Shown piece after piece: positions 1-7,058 of a stretch of 9,215 nt of DNA. The position numbers were made by a program, and so were the translations under genes. The notes beneath the pieces were generated by a model that saw only the letters and a program-made list of their open reading frames with translations, made no database searches and was not told the origin of the DNA. Each line of letters begins with the position of its first letter. The first letter of the stretch is position 1. Origin of the DNA: CAYICL01 sp964361885. Lineage in GTDB: Bacteria; Patescibacteriota; Microgenomatia; UBA1400; CG1-02-47-37. The stretch covers positions 1 through 9,215 of the forward strand of contig CAYICL010000030.1 in NCBI GenBank assembly GCA_964361885.1, in the 5' to 3' direction.

Positions 1-13
1 CTCAACCGCCCTG

Positions 14-673
14 TCAATCAATTGCTGTAATAATTTTTTGGTGTATCTCATTTGGAAAATATATTCTACCATGTTTATCGATACAATTAACTATCTTCCA
101 ATGCTTCTTCTCCTCAGCCAACTTCAGATAAACTTCCCTGGTCTTTCTTTGATGCTCCAGGTTTTTCTCAAACACATCTCTGCCTTTGATATAGATTTTT
201 TTCTTTCTTTTCATCATTAATTCTTGAGCTTTTTCCGCCGGTATGGATAAATAAATCACCAAATCCTCCTTAGGCAAACCAAATAAACTATACTCTAACC
301 ATCCAATCCAATTTATTAACCGCCATTGTTTTCCCTTTTCCATTCTGGCTCCTTGATGAGCCAGGCTCGACGGTGTATAACGATCCGCCACCACTAACTT
401 ACCCTGTTCCAACCATCTCTTTATCTGACCCTTAGCCATCAACCGATCTAAAGCAAACGGTAAGCTGGTCAAATACGGACTTAAGTTTATCCCTCCCAGC
501 TTCCCTTTTAATATCATCCCCACCACCTTGCCAAAAAACTTATCATAACGGGGGAATCCAATCACTTCAAAAGCCTCTCCTTGCTGCTTTAAATATTTAA
601 ACAACAACTTTAATTGAGTTGTTTTCCCTGAACCGTCGGTTCCTTCAATCACTACCAGTCTACCTCTTGCCAT
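14..673 (-). CDS. tmk: Thymidylate (dTMP) kinase
   Basis: Phosphorylates dTMP to dTDP with ATP in the cytoplasm, the step shared by de novo and salvage dTTP synthesis. The 219-residue length is normal for the family. Visible motifs are a canonical P-loop GTDGSGKTT (residues 11-19), the substrate-side FPRY (40-43), the family signature DRY (97-99) followed by TPSSLAHQGA, and a basic lid region around 154-180 with KGRDVFEKN then a YLKLA helix. The lid and FPRY segments resemble the TMPK type seen in CPR and archaea more than the E. coli type (judged by eye). It is the last visible gene of the nrdJ operon. Its ATG lies 14 bp inside the end of the upstream kinase gene and has a GGAGA ribosome-binding site 7 nt upstream, the only clear one in the window. 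It ends with TGA. Function is secure; subfamily is less so. Confidence 0.95.
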   Translation of the reverse strand: MARGRLVVIEGTDGSGKTTQLKLLFKYLKQQGEAFEVIGFPRYDKFFGKVVGMILKGKLGGINLSPYLTSLPFALDRLMAKGQIKRWLEQGKLVVADRYTPSSLAHQGARMEKGKQWRLINWIGWLEYSLFGLPKEDLVIYLSIPAEKAQELMMKRKKKIYIKGRDVFEKNLEHQRKTREVYLKLAEEKKHWKIVNCIDKHGRIYFPNEIHQKIITAID

Positions 674-2036
674 TAATATATCTCCAGCCTAAACCGGCCA
701 ATTTGTTTAATACTTTATCAGCCAGTTTTTTCTTGATTTTTTTATCCCTGGCAAAGTTAAAGTTGTCCGTATTAATCGGCATCACAATCACATCCAGCAA
801 GTATTTTGTCCCTCCCAGCCAAGCTTGATTCACCCGTTTCATCGTCTGAAAATAAAGTGAGTCGGTTGTTTCAAACCGCCGTAAATTCAATGCCGCTCTT
901 TCAACAATCACTTCATCGCTGGCAGTTAAATATACCAACACATCGGCTGCCGGTAGATGAGCCCAGTCAAACCGGTTAAAGTAATTAACATACTCTTTAA
1001 AATGTTTCAGCTTCATCTTCCCTAATATGGCATTGGTCAAAGCATAACAAAAGTCCATCTCCGGATGCACATCTTGAATCCAAATGGCTTTTTTAGCCCC
1101 AATTTTAACTTGCTCATACTTTCTTTTGATAAACCATTTCTGCGAATTTAATAAAGCCAAAGAAGAGTCCTGATAGCTCTTTTTTAAATGCGGATTATGC
1201 TTCCAGTCTTCCAAAGAAATTTTAATGGCTAAGCCCTTTCTTCCCAATTCTTTTCCCAGCACCTTAACAGCCGTAGTCTTGCCCACCCGCATCGTGTCCG
1301 CTCCGACTTCGATTCCGGGATAACGATTGGGGCTGAACTTTAACGGCCTTCTATAATAAGGTAAATCAATCTTTTTTAAATATCGTTTCAATGCCGGTTT
1401 CAGCTTCACCCCTTTGGGTAACCTTAACCGCCTCAACCACAGATCTTTATTCTTGTCCGTCATATGCAACAAATGATAATGCTCGGCGCAAGCCGCTCCA
1501 TAAAGATCAGCTGCCCCCACTACCAACTGGGTCTTTTTCTTTCTTTTGGCAAAGGTGTATTTGGCCGGCCGGCTGCAAATGCCGTTGGCATACCGGTAAT
1601 CGCACCTGGCTCTACCCTCAATCACTTCATCAGCTGCTTGAGTTAATTTTTTCGTCGGCCCGAACTCCTTTCTTTCCGAATCCAAAAGCAACCCTGCCGC
1701 AAACACATCCACCCCTGAATTGATAAATTGGTTAATTACTTCAATTAGTTTAAAGTGGAAAAAATTTGTCTCATCAATCAAAATCCTGTCAATCTTTCCG
1801 GACAATTTTTCCACATATTTCAACAGTTGTTCCGGTTTATTTTTATCCACCAATATTGCTCTGATTTCTCCGCCGTTATGGCTTCTTAAAACCGCTTCGG
1901 TGGTATAGCGGTTATCAATATTGGGTTTAAAAGCCACCGTTGTTTTTGTTTGCTGGAACTTCTCTATCAACCAAGTCGTTTTATCCGACCACATCGGGCC
2001 ATGCCGCACCACCAGCTTACCTCTTTTCTGCTTCAT
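660..2036 (-). CDS. Fused thymidine kinase-like / deoxynucleoside kinase-like protein
   Basis: Two nucleoside-kinase domains in one 458-residue chain. Residues 1-190 match type II thymidine kinase (TK1): GPMWSDKTT at the P-loop (13-21), KPNIDNRYTTE and SHNGG downstream, DETNFF (88-93) at the DEAQF catalytic position, and zinc ligands C145, C154, C183 and H186 around VVGAADLYGAAC. Residues 235-458 resemble dNK-type deoxynucleoside kinases: a P-loop-like GADTMRVGKTT (245-255), DWKHNPHL (277-284) like the family's EPW..NP segment, LPAADVLVYLTAS, and a lid-like ERAALNLRRFE. Both nucleotide sites are odd. In the first P-loop the glycine before lysine is Asp. In the second, the first P-loop glycine is displaced, and the DR of the usual ERS/DRS motif reads DV (321-322). 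The chain may salvage thymidine and other deoxynucleosides, or one half may be non-catalytic. The ATG chosen overlaps the nrdJ stop as ATGA; an in-frame TTG at 2045 is a weaker alternative. Confidence 0.85.
   Translation of the reverse strand: MKQKRGKLVVRHGPMWSDKTTWLIEKFQQTKTTVAFKPNIDNRYTTEAVLRSHNGGEIRAILVDKNKPEQLLKYVEKLSGKIDRILIDETNFFHFKLIEVINQFINSGVDVFAAGLLLDSERKEFGPTKKLTQAADEVIEGRARCDYRYANGICSRPAKYTFAKRKKKTQLVVGAADLYGAACAEHYHLLHMTDKNKDLWLRRLRLPKGVKLKPALKRYLKKIDLPYYRRPLKFSPNRYPGIEVGADTMRVGKTTAVKVLGKELGRKGLAIKISLEDWKHNPHLKKSYQDSSLALLNSQKWFIKRKYEQVKIGAKKAIWIQDVHPEMDFCYALTNAILGKMKLKHFKEYVNYFNRFDWAHLPAADVLVYLTASDEVIVERAALNLRRFETTDSLYFQTMKRVNQAWLGGTKYLLDVIVMPINTDNFNFARDKKIKKKLADKVLNKLAGLGWRYINGKR
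681..685 (-). promoter_or_regulatory. Shine-Dalgarno site of tmk
   Basis: GGAGA on the minus strand, 7 nt before the tmk ATG and inside the 3' end of the preceding kinase gene. It supports the chosen tmk start and translation from the polycistronic message. No comparable site was found before the other genes in the window. Confidence 0.7.
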
Positions 2037-4213
2037 AAGCTGCAAACGCTAAAAGCGCAGCTTGGGCAAGTACTGCAACCTTCAGCTTTGAACATTTTAA
2101 CTCCGCATTGCGGACATTTATCAGCACTATAGCGTTTAGCGCCTAGTGGATTAGCGATTTTTCTTGACGCTTGACGCTTGACGCTATCTTTATTATACCC
2201 CACATTTAAAACCTGAACCGTCCGCGAGTTGTCGCGGTAAACCGTCATGCCTTTACAGCCCATTTCCCAGGCACTTAAAAAAGCTTGAGCCACCGCTTCG
2301 ACTGTGGCATCGGCCTTTAAATTAATCGTTTTTGAAACCGCATTGTCAGTATACTTTTGCCAGGCTGCCTGCATCTTAATGTGATCAATCGGTTTTAAAT
2401 CATGGGCGGTAACAAATATTTTTTTAATCTTTTCCGGCACCTGTTTAACTCCGGCAACCCGACCGGTCTCGGCAATCTGATCTATTAAACCGTTAGCCAT
2501 AGCCATCCCTTCATGTTTCAAAACTTCAATTAAAGCTTCATTAATTTCCGGAAGCTTTATCCCTCCCATGGCCTCCTTGTGATAAGCCAAAGCAAAATAC
2601 GGCTCAATCCCGTAAGAACAGTTGGCTGCCATGGAAATCGATCCGGTTGGGGCGATGGTGGTTAAAGTGGCATTGCGCATATGGGCAAATTTCCGTTTCT
2701 CCCAGAGGCTGTTTTTAAAGTTGGGGAATGACCCTTTTTCTTTAGCTAAGCTTTCTGAGGCTTTCCAGGCTGAATGTTGAATAAACTTAGCCACCTTTTC
2801 CGCTAGCTTTAAAGCTTGGGTGGAATTGTAGGCTAAATTTAATTTAACCAGCATATCCGCCCAACCCATCACTCCCAAACCGATCTTCCGGTTAGCCTTA
2901 ACCGTCTGATCAATTTTTTTCAGCGGATATTTACAAATTGAAATCGCATCATCCAAAAGTCTCACGCCAATCTTGACGGTCCCGGCTAATTTCTCCCACT
3001 CAATATCTTTGCCGCTCACGTGTTTGGCTAGATTCACCGATCCCAAATTACAGGCTTCGTAATTTAACAAGGGCTGCTCACCGCAAAGATTAACCGCTTC
3101 CAAAACCCCTATCTGCGGCGTCGGATTGTCCCGGTTAATCCGGTCCAAAAAGATCATCCCCGGATCACCATTGCGCCAAGCATAAGTTGTCGCCAATTCA
3201 AAGATCGACCTGGCCGAAACCTTATTTACTATCGCTCCATTCCTGGGATTAATTAAATTCCAATATTTATCTTTTTTAACCGCTTGCATAAACTTATCTG
3301 TCGCTCCAATGGAAAAATTAATGTGCGGTAGTTGACCTTCGTCTTCTTTGGCGGTAATAAACTCAAAAATATCCGGATGAGTCACATGTAAAATCACCAT
3401 ATTGCCCGATCTTCTGCCGCCGGCCTGCTGCAGGATTTCGCTGGCTTCATTAACTATTTTCATAAACGCTACCGGTCCGGCCGCCCGACCGGTGGTAGTC
3501 GCTACCTGATCCCCTTTAGGCCGTATCCGGGAAAATGAAAAACCGACTCCGCCGCCGTTCTTTTTTAATATTGACGATTCTTTGACTGACTCAAAAATTC
3601 CCTCCACCGAATCCGGCATCGGCATCACAAAACAATTGGCTAACTGATTATTCGCCGTTCCGGCATTGGCTAAAGTCCTGCCACCGGGTAAAAACTCCAA
3701 ATTTTTCATTACCTGATAAAAATTCTCCTCCCAGACTTTTTGATCTCTTTTCTTTTCGGCTTTGGCTAAAGCTTTGGCCACCCGCCTAAAACACTGCCCC
3801 GGCGTTTCCATCACTTTACCCGAACTGTCTTTTCTTAAATACTTGTTTTTCATCACTACAATCGAACTGTACGGCAAACCCACATCATCCACTACCCCTA
3901 AACCTTTTTCCGCCTTGGCTTCCTGGCGCTGTTTTTCCCTGGCAATGATAAAAGCCCGGGCAATATCATAGAGCTGCTCGTCAATCAGCACTCTTTCCAC
4001 CACGTCCCCAATCTCGTCTGAACCTAAAATTTTTTCCTTTTCAAATCTGGGGTTTAAATCACTGGCCACTTTTTTACCAATCTCTCTGGCCAACTCTAAA
4101 TCTTCGCGGTTAATATTTTCTTGAGCCCTGAAAACCGAGTGAGCAATCTTCTCCTCGTTATATACCTGTAACTCGCCGCTTCTCTTTTTTACCTGCCAGG
4201 TAACTTGCCTCAT
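2033..4213 (-). CDS. nrdJ: Adenosylcobalamin-dependent (class II) ribonucleotide reductase
   Basis: Reduces ribonucleotides to deoxyribonucleotides, using a radical made from coenzyme B12 without a separate radical-generating subunit. The 726 residues show an N-terminal ATP-cone (about 1-95, allosteric site), the first redox cysteine C194 (LANCFVMP), the radical-site triad N375-C377-E379 in NLCGEQ, the partner cysteine C388 (EACNLGSVNL), the APTGSIS loop (521-527) with SYGIEP, and a Cys-rich tail with C700, C703, C713, C716, C719 and C724. That EGCxxCPxC tail is typical of NrdJ and is thought to pass electrons to the active site. No nrdB-like or activase gene is seen nearby. A low-constraint linker (about 670-698) carries three copies of a heptamer repeat. 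First gene of the dNTP operon, with its own promoter about 10 nt upstream and no Shine-Dalgarno. B12 would have to come from outside unless made elsewhere in the genome. Confidence 0.95.
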   Translation of the reverse strand: MRQVTWQVKKRSGELQVYNEEKIAHSVFRAQENINREDLELAREIGKKVASDLNPRFEKEKILGSDEIGDVVERVLIDEQLYDIARAFIIAREKQRQEAKAEKGLGVVDDVGLPYSSIVVMKNKYLRKDSSGKVMETPGQCFRRVAKALAKAEKKRDQKVWEENFYQVMKNLEFLPGGRTLANAGTANNQLANCFVMPMPDSVEGIFESVKESSILKKNGGGVGFSFSRIRPKGDQVATTTGRAAGPVAFMKIVNEASEILQQAGGRRSGNMVILHVTHPDIFEFITAKEDEGQLPHINFSIGATDKFMQAVKKDKYWNLINPRNGAIVNKVSARSIFELATTYAWRNGDPGMIFLDRINRDNPTPQIGVLEAVNLCGEQPLLNYEACNLGSVNLAKHVSGKDIEWEKLAGTVKIGVRLLDDAISICKYPLKKIDQTVKANRKIGLGVMGWADMLVKLNLAYNSTQALKLAEKVAKFIQHSAWKASESLAKEKGSFPNFKNSLWEKRKFAHMRNATLTTIAPTGSISMAANCSYGIEPYFALAYHKEAMGGIKLPEINEALIEVLKHEGMAMANGLIDQIAETGRVAGVKQVPEKIKKIFVTAHDLKPIDHIKMQAAWQKYTDNAVSKTINLKADATVEAVAQAFLSAWEMGCKGMTVYRDNSRTVQVLNVGYNKDSVKRQASRKIANPLGAKRYSADKCPQCGVKMFKAEGCSTCPSCAFSVCSL
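2163..2185 (-). repeat. Tandem heptamer repeat in nrdJ linker
   Basis: CTTGACG (plus strand) occurs three times head to tail at 2163-2183, plus two bases of a fourth copy. On the coding strand the unit is CGTCAAG. Because seven is not a multiple of three, the copies are read in all three frames and together give VKRQASR (NrdJ 678-684). Three copies keep the frame; gain or loss of one would shift it and remove the Cys-rich tail. Confidence 0.85.
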
Positions 4214-4223
4214 ATCTTAAAGC

Positions 4224-4253
4224 ACTATACCTACAAAACTTAATCTTTATCAA
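4224..4253 (-). promoter_or_regulatory. Promoter of the nrdJ-kinase-tmk operon
   Basis: On the minus strand TTGATA (4253-4248, 5 of 6 to the -35 consensus) and TATAGT (4229-4224, 5 of 6 to the -10) are 18 bp apart. The predicted transcription start falls about 4-5 nt before the nrdJ ATG, so the message would be nearly leaderless, in keeping with the absent Shine-Dalgarno. The region is AT-rich, so a chance match is possible. The 47-bp gap holds no visible terminator for the upstream gene and no room for a B12 riboswitch. Confidence 0.55.
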
Positions 4254-4260
4254 CCACCTC

Positions 4261-5004
4261 TTACTGTACCAAACTAGGTCTGCCTTCGACATCTAGGTTT
4301 GTCCAATCGAAAAGCTTACCTCCCAATTGTTGTTTCAACTTCATAGCCACCTGGCTAACTGTGTCTTTCGATCCAAGTAATTGATACCCGTCCATATTGG
4401 CTCGCAAAAAGGTGTTACCGTTGATAACGGCGAATAATCTAAATAGTGCTTCTTGACGAAAATCCTCTATTGGCACATAAGTACTAACTTTAATCCCCTC
4501 GAAACCTGACAGCGATTGTCTCAGTTTTCCCAGATCTAATCGACCTCTGCCAAATACAGCCTCTACCCAACCGGGCCATTCCGTTTTAGGCGGAAAAATC
4601 TCTTTGATTGCCGGCATTTCGTACGCCTGAGAGTCTTCGCAAATTTGACTGCCAATGGCTTTGACAATTTCAGTGTTGCCAACAATTTCGATCTTGCCGC
4701 CTTCAAAATTGGGAGCATCTTCCGCCCAAACGAAAGTATCACCATTAACAACCACTCTTAAAACATCCAATTTCTGATATTCATCACTCCAGTCACTGCA
4801 AGTAAGAGCAACCATTCGGACATCAAAATCAGCGGGTAATCTTTTCAGGTGGGCAAATAAGATCGGTTTGATCGAATAATCCTTAACGATAAACTCAATC
4901 GTTCCCCAAGATTTTCCAGCCGCAATCGGGTGTAATTCCTGACTATTCGGCCTAAATAGCTCAACATGGTTTGCCATTGCCCGGAACAATTTATCTTTGC
5001 TCAT
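4261..5004 (-). CDS. Unknown protein with two-fold internal repeat
   Basis: I do not recognise the family. The 247 residues have no signal peptide, membrane span, P-loop or metal-binding cluster, so a soluble cytoplasmic protein is likely. It contains a diverged duplication: residues about 51-122 and 159-228 align, with LRVVVNGDTF (82-91) matching LFAVINGNTF (190-199), a preceding LKRL..FDVRM / LRQSL..GIKVS strand, and a following helix EIVKAIGSQI / TVSQVAMKLK. The period is about 108 residues. Each unit reads as strand-strand-helix, so a pseudo-dimer of a small alpha/beta fold is my inference. Six tryptophans are spread along it. It sits alone between topA and the dNTP operon, with 47 and 67 bp around it, a probable promoter and a 23-bp dyad upstream. 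No Shine-Dalgarno precedes the ATG; Met10 is a possible later start. A regulator or ligand-binding protein would fit the context but is not shown. Confidence 0.8.
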   Translation of the reverse strand: MSKDKLFRAMANHVELFRPNSQELHPIAAGKSWGTIEFIVKDYSIKPILFAHLKRLPADFDVRMVALTCSDWSDEYQKLDVLRVVVNGDTFVWAEDAPNFEGGKIEIVGNTEIVKAIGSQICEDSQAYEMPAIKEIFPPKTEWPGWVEAVFGRGRLDLGKLRQSLSGFEGIKVSTYVPIEDFRQEALFRLFAVINGNTFLRANMDGYQLLGSKDTVSQVAMKLKQQLGGKLFDWTNLDVEGRPSLVQ

Positions 5005-5011
5005 CGACCAA

Positions 5012-5039
5012 AGTCTACCACAAACCTATAATAAGTCAA
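5012..5039 (-). promoter_or_regulatory. Probable promoter of the 247-residue unknown gene
   Basis: On the minus strand TTGACT (5039-5034, 5 of 6 to -35) and TAGACT (5017-5012, 4 of 6 to -10) are 16 bp apart, giving a start of transcription at or next to the ATG at 5004. A competing -10 is TATTAT (5033-5028, 5 of 6), which would leave a leader of about 17 nt and place its -35 inside the adjacent dyad. The sequence does not decide between them. Confidence 0.4.
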
Positions 5040-5042
5040 TTT

Positions 5043-5065
5043 CCTACGAGGAGTCTCCTTGTAGG
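5043..5065. promoter_or_regulatory. 23-bp dyad, operator-like
   Basis: Half-sites CCTAC-x-AGGAG and CTCCT-x-GTAGG flank a single central base at 5054. Ten of 11 positions are symmetric; the exception is G/T on the plus strand. It lies between the topA stop and the promoter of the unknown gene, abutting or overlapping -35 sequence, as an operator would. It is not a convincing intrinsic terminator, since neither strand has a T-run after it. Binding protein unknown. Confidence 0.5.
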
Positions 5066-5071
5066 CCCCTC

Positions 5072-7030
5072 TCAACTTTTCGGCTTATTCCAGCTCGCCC
5101 ACTTGCATTTAGGGTAATTGGCGCAGCCGTAAAATTGCTTGCCCCGTTTGGTTTTTTTTATTACCACCTCGCTGCCGCAATCAGGGCATTTAAAACCCTC
5201 CAACACCTCTTTGTAATTAGCGGTATACTTACACTCCGGAAACTGGCTGCAGCTTAAAAACTTGCCAAATCTGCCCACCCGGATAACCACCTCGCCCTGC
5301 CTGCCGGCAGGCAGGCGTGCTTTGCACTCCGGGCATTTATCACCGGTTTTTTCCGTCTCAATCTTAACTCTTTCCGCTTTTTCTTGAGCCTCTTTTAGCT
5401 TCTTATCAAAATCCAAATAGAAGTTTTTGAGTAATAAATGCCATTTAACCTTGCCTTCTGCCACTTCATCCAAACCCGCTTCCATTCCGGCCGTAAACTC
5501 ATAATCCATTACTTTGGAAAAATGCTTTAATAAAAACTCCGTCACTGCTTTACCAATCACCGTTGGCCACAATTTTTGCTCCTTTTTTTCCACATAATTC
5601 CTGTCCTGGATCGTGGAAATAATCGGCGCATAAGTTGACGGCCTGCCAATGCCTTTTTCCTCCAACACCTTAATCAAGCTGGCCTCCGTATATCTTAATG
5701 GCGGCTGGGTAAACTTTTGTTCCGGTTTGACGCCAACGAGTTCTAAATTATCATTTTGAGATAATTTCGGCAGCTCTTGCCCTTTAAACAGCTGCCATTT
5801 GGGACTAACTTTCAACCAGCCGTCAAACTTTAATCTTTCTCCTTGAGCCGTTAATCCGTATATCTTGTCATTAACCTCAGCCTTAACTGTAATTACGGTC
5901 TTCTCCACTTGTGCCGGTTTCATCTGGCTCATCATCATTCTTTCCCAAATCAACCGGTATAGTTTATCACCTCCCTGGCTTACCTCAATGCTTTCTTTAT
6001 TAACATCCGTCGGCCTGATGGCTTCATGTGCTCCCTGGGATGTTTTTGACTTAGCCTTGTAATAATTGGGGGTTTCCGGCAAATACTCCTGCCCGAACTT
6101 GGTCTCAATATATTTTCTCGCTTTATTAACCGCTTCTGCGGCTAAATTCAAACTGTCTGTCCGATGATAGGTAATAAAACCCTGCTCGTATAACTGCTGT
6201 GCCTCTCTCATGGTTTTTTTAGCACTCCAGCCAAACCGGTTTCCGGCCGTCCGCTGCATGGTTGAAGTCATTAAAGGCGGTAAAGCCCCCCGCTTGATCG
6301 GTCTCACCTCCACCTGATCCACCCGATACTTGGCTTTTAATAAATCTGTTTCAATCTGCTTTGCCTGCTCCCCTGTCTCTAAATTAATTTTTTTAGCGTT
6401 AATTTTAACCAACTTGACCGTTAACTCATCCGCCTCTTTTTTCAACTCCACCGTTATTTCCCAAAACTCTACCGGCTTAAAAGCTTCAATCTCCGCCTCC
6501 TTTTCCACAATCAACCGCACTGCCACGCTTTGCACCCGGCCGGCTGATAAACCCCGTCTGACCTTGCGCCACAGTATCGGCGATAATTGATAGCCTACCA
6601 ACCGGTCTAAAACTCTTCTGGCCTGCTGGGCTTCAACCAGCTTTAAACCCACTTGTCCCGGTTGTTTTAAAGCCGCTTCGATCGCTTCCTTGGTAATTTC
6701 ATGAAAGACAATCCGGTTAAACTTATGCTTCTGTTTACCGTTTAATAAATGCTGAATATGAAAAGCAATCGCTTCACCTTCCCGGTCCTGATCGGTCGCT
6801 AAAATCACCTCACTGGCTCCTTTGGCTAACTGCCTTAACCGGCTCACAATCTTTTGCTTGCCCTTAACCAAAACATATTCCGGTTTAAAATCATTAGCCA
6901 CATCCACTCCCAGTTTGGACTTGGGCAAATCCCGTACATGCCCCATTGAGGCCTCAATTTTAAAGCCTGTCCCTAAAAACTTCTGTAAAGTTCTGGCCTT
7001 GGTCGGACTTTCCACAATCACTAACTTCAT
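5072..7030 (-). CDS. topA: DNA topoisomerase I (type IA)
   Basis: Relaxes negative supercoils by cutting and rejoining one strand through a tyrosine-DNA link. The 652 residues from this ATG start MKLVIVESPTKA, the usual family beginning, with E7 of the TOPRIM domain and the DQDREGE metal site (80-86). The active tyrosine is Y288 in FITYHRTDS, followed by HEAIRPTD (335-342) and GIGRPSTYAP. Two C-terminal zinc ribbons are present: C566, C569, C594, C600 and C615, C618, C636, C642. The first has an extra ARLPAGRQ (571-578) right after CPECK, encoded across a 20-bp palindrome. The protein is shorter than E. coli TopA (865), mainly through fewer C-terminal repeats. It follows dprA by 28 bp and is probably co-transcribed with it. 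The frame stays open to 7093, but those extra 21 residues overlap dprA and are unlike TopA, so they are excluded. Confidence 0.95.
   Translation of the reverse strand: MKLVIVESPTKARTLQKFLGTGFKIEASMGHVRDLPKSKLGVDVANDFKPEYVLVKGKQKIVSRLRQLAKGASEVILATDQDREGEAIAFHIQHLLNGKQKHKFNRIVFHEITKEAIEAALKQPGQVGLKLVEAQQARRVLDRLVGYQLSPILWRKVRRGLSAGRVQSVAVRLIVEKEAEIEAFKPVEFWEITVELKKEADELTVKLVKINAKKINLETGEQAKQIETDLLKAKYRVDQVEVRPIKRGALPPLMTSTMQRTAGNRFGWSAKKTMREAQQLYEQGFITYHRTDSLNLAAEAVNKARKYIETKFGQEYLPETPNYYKAKSKTSQGAHEAIRPTDVNKESIEVSQGGDKLYRLIWERMMMSQMKPAQVEKTVITVKAEVNDKIYGLTAQGERLKFDGWLKVSPKWQLFKGQELPKLSQNDNLELVGVKPEQKFTQPPLRYTEASLIKVLEEKGIGRPSTYAPIISTIQDRNYVEKKEQKLWPTVIGKAVTEFLLKHFSKVMDYEFTAGMEAGLDEVAEGKVKWHLLLKNFYLDFDKKLKEAQEKAERVKIETEKTGDKCPECKARLPAGRQGEVVIRVGRFGKFLSCSQFPECKYTANYKEVLEGFKCPDCGSEVVIKKTKRGKQFYGCANYPKCKWASWNKPKS
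5296..5315. repeat. 20-bp perfect palindrome encoding LPAGRQ in topA
   Basis: CCTGCCTGCCGGCAGGCAGG is its own reverse complement and also holds tandem CCTG/CAGG units. Read in the topA frame it gives LPAGRQ. The extra residues sit in the loop just after the first Cys pair of a zinc ribbon, where relatives usually have only GGE-like residues. It is GC-rich against AT-rich surroundings. I take it as an inserted, probably dispersed, palindromic element tolerated in an exposed loop. Confidence 0.75.
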
Positions 7031-7058
7031 GACTTGAAGATTAACACATTTGTCAAGC

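Noticed and set aside
1..22. Possible TTG start of a further operon gene overlapping the tmk end
   Set aside because: Only about seven codons are visible before the window edge, too few to support a gene.
1563..1573. GGCCGGCCGGC, a short GC-rich palindrome in the kinase gene
   Set aside because: Too short, and it encodes ordinary TK1-like residues near the zinc site without an insert.
1391..1723. Long plus-strand open frame opposite the fusion kinase
   Set aside because: It runs antisense to well-supported TK1-like coding and has no recognisable domain. The other plus-strand frames under topA and nrdJ were dropped for the same reason.
2037..2045. TTG start for the fusion kinase, three residues earlier
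   Set aside because: The ATG at 2036 gives a standard ATGA overlap with the nrdJ stop and needs no rare start codon. TTG remains possible.
2044..2138. 8-bp inverted repeat AAACGCTA / TAGCGTTT at the 3' end of nrdJ
   Set aside because: The arms are 79 bp apart and do not extend with good pairing. Likely chance within coding sequence.
5043..5065. Rho-independent terminator of topA
   Set aside because: The hairpin lacks a following T-run on either strand, so it is listed as a possible operator instead.
7051..7056. Perfect TTGACA -35 before topA on the minus strand
   Set aside because: The only -10-like hexamer nearby (TTAATC) is 6 bp away, and the correct spacing falls on the ATG itself, so no promoter is supported. 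topA is probably read through from dprA.
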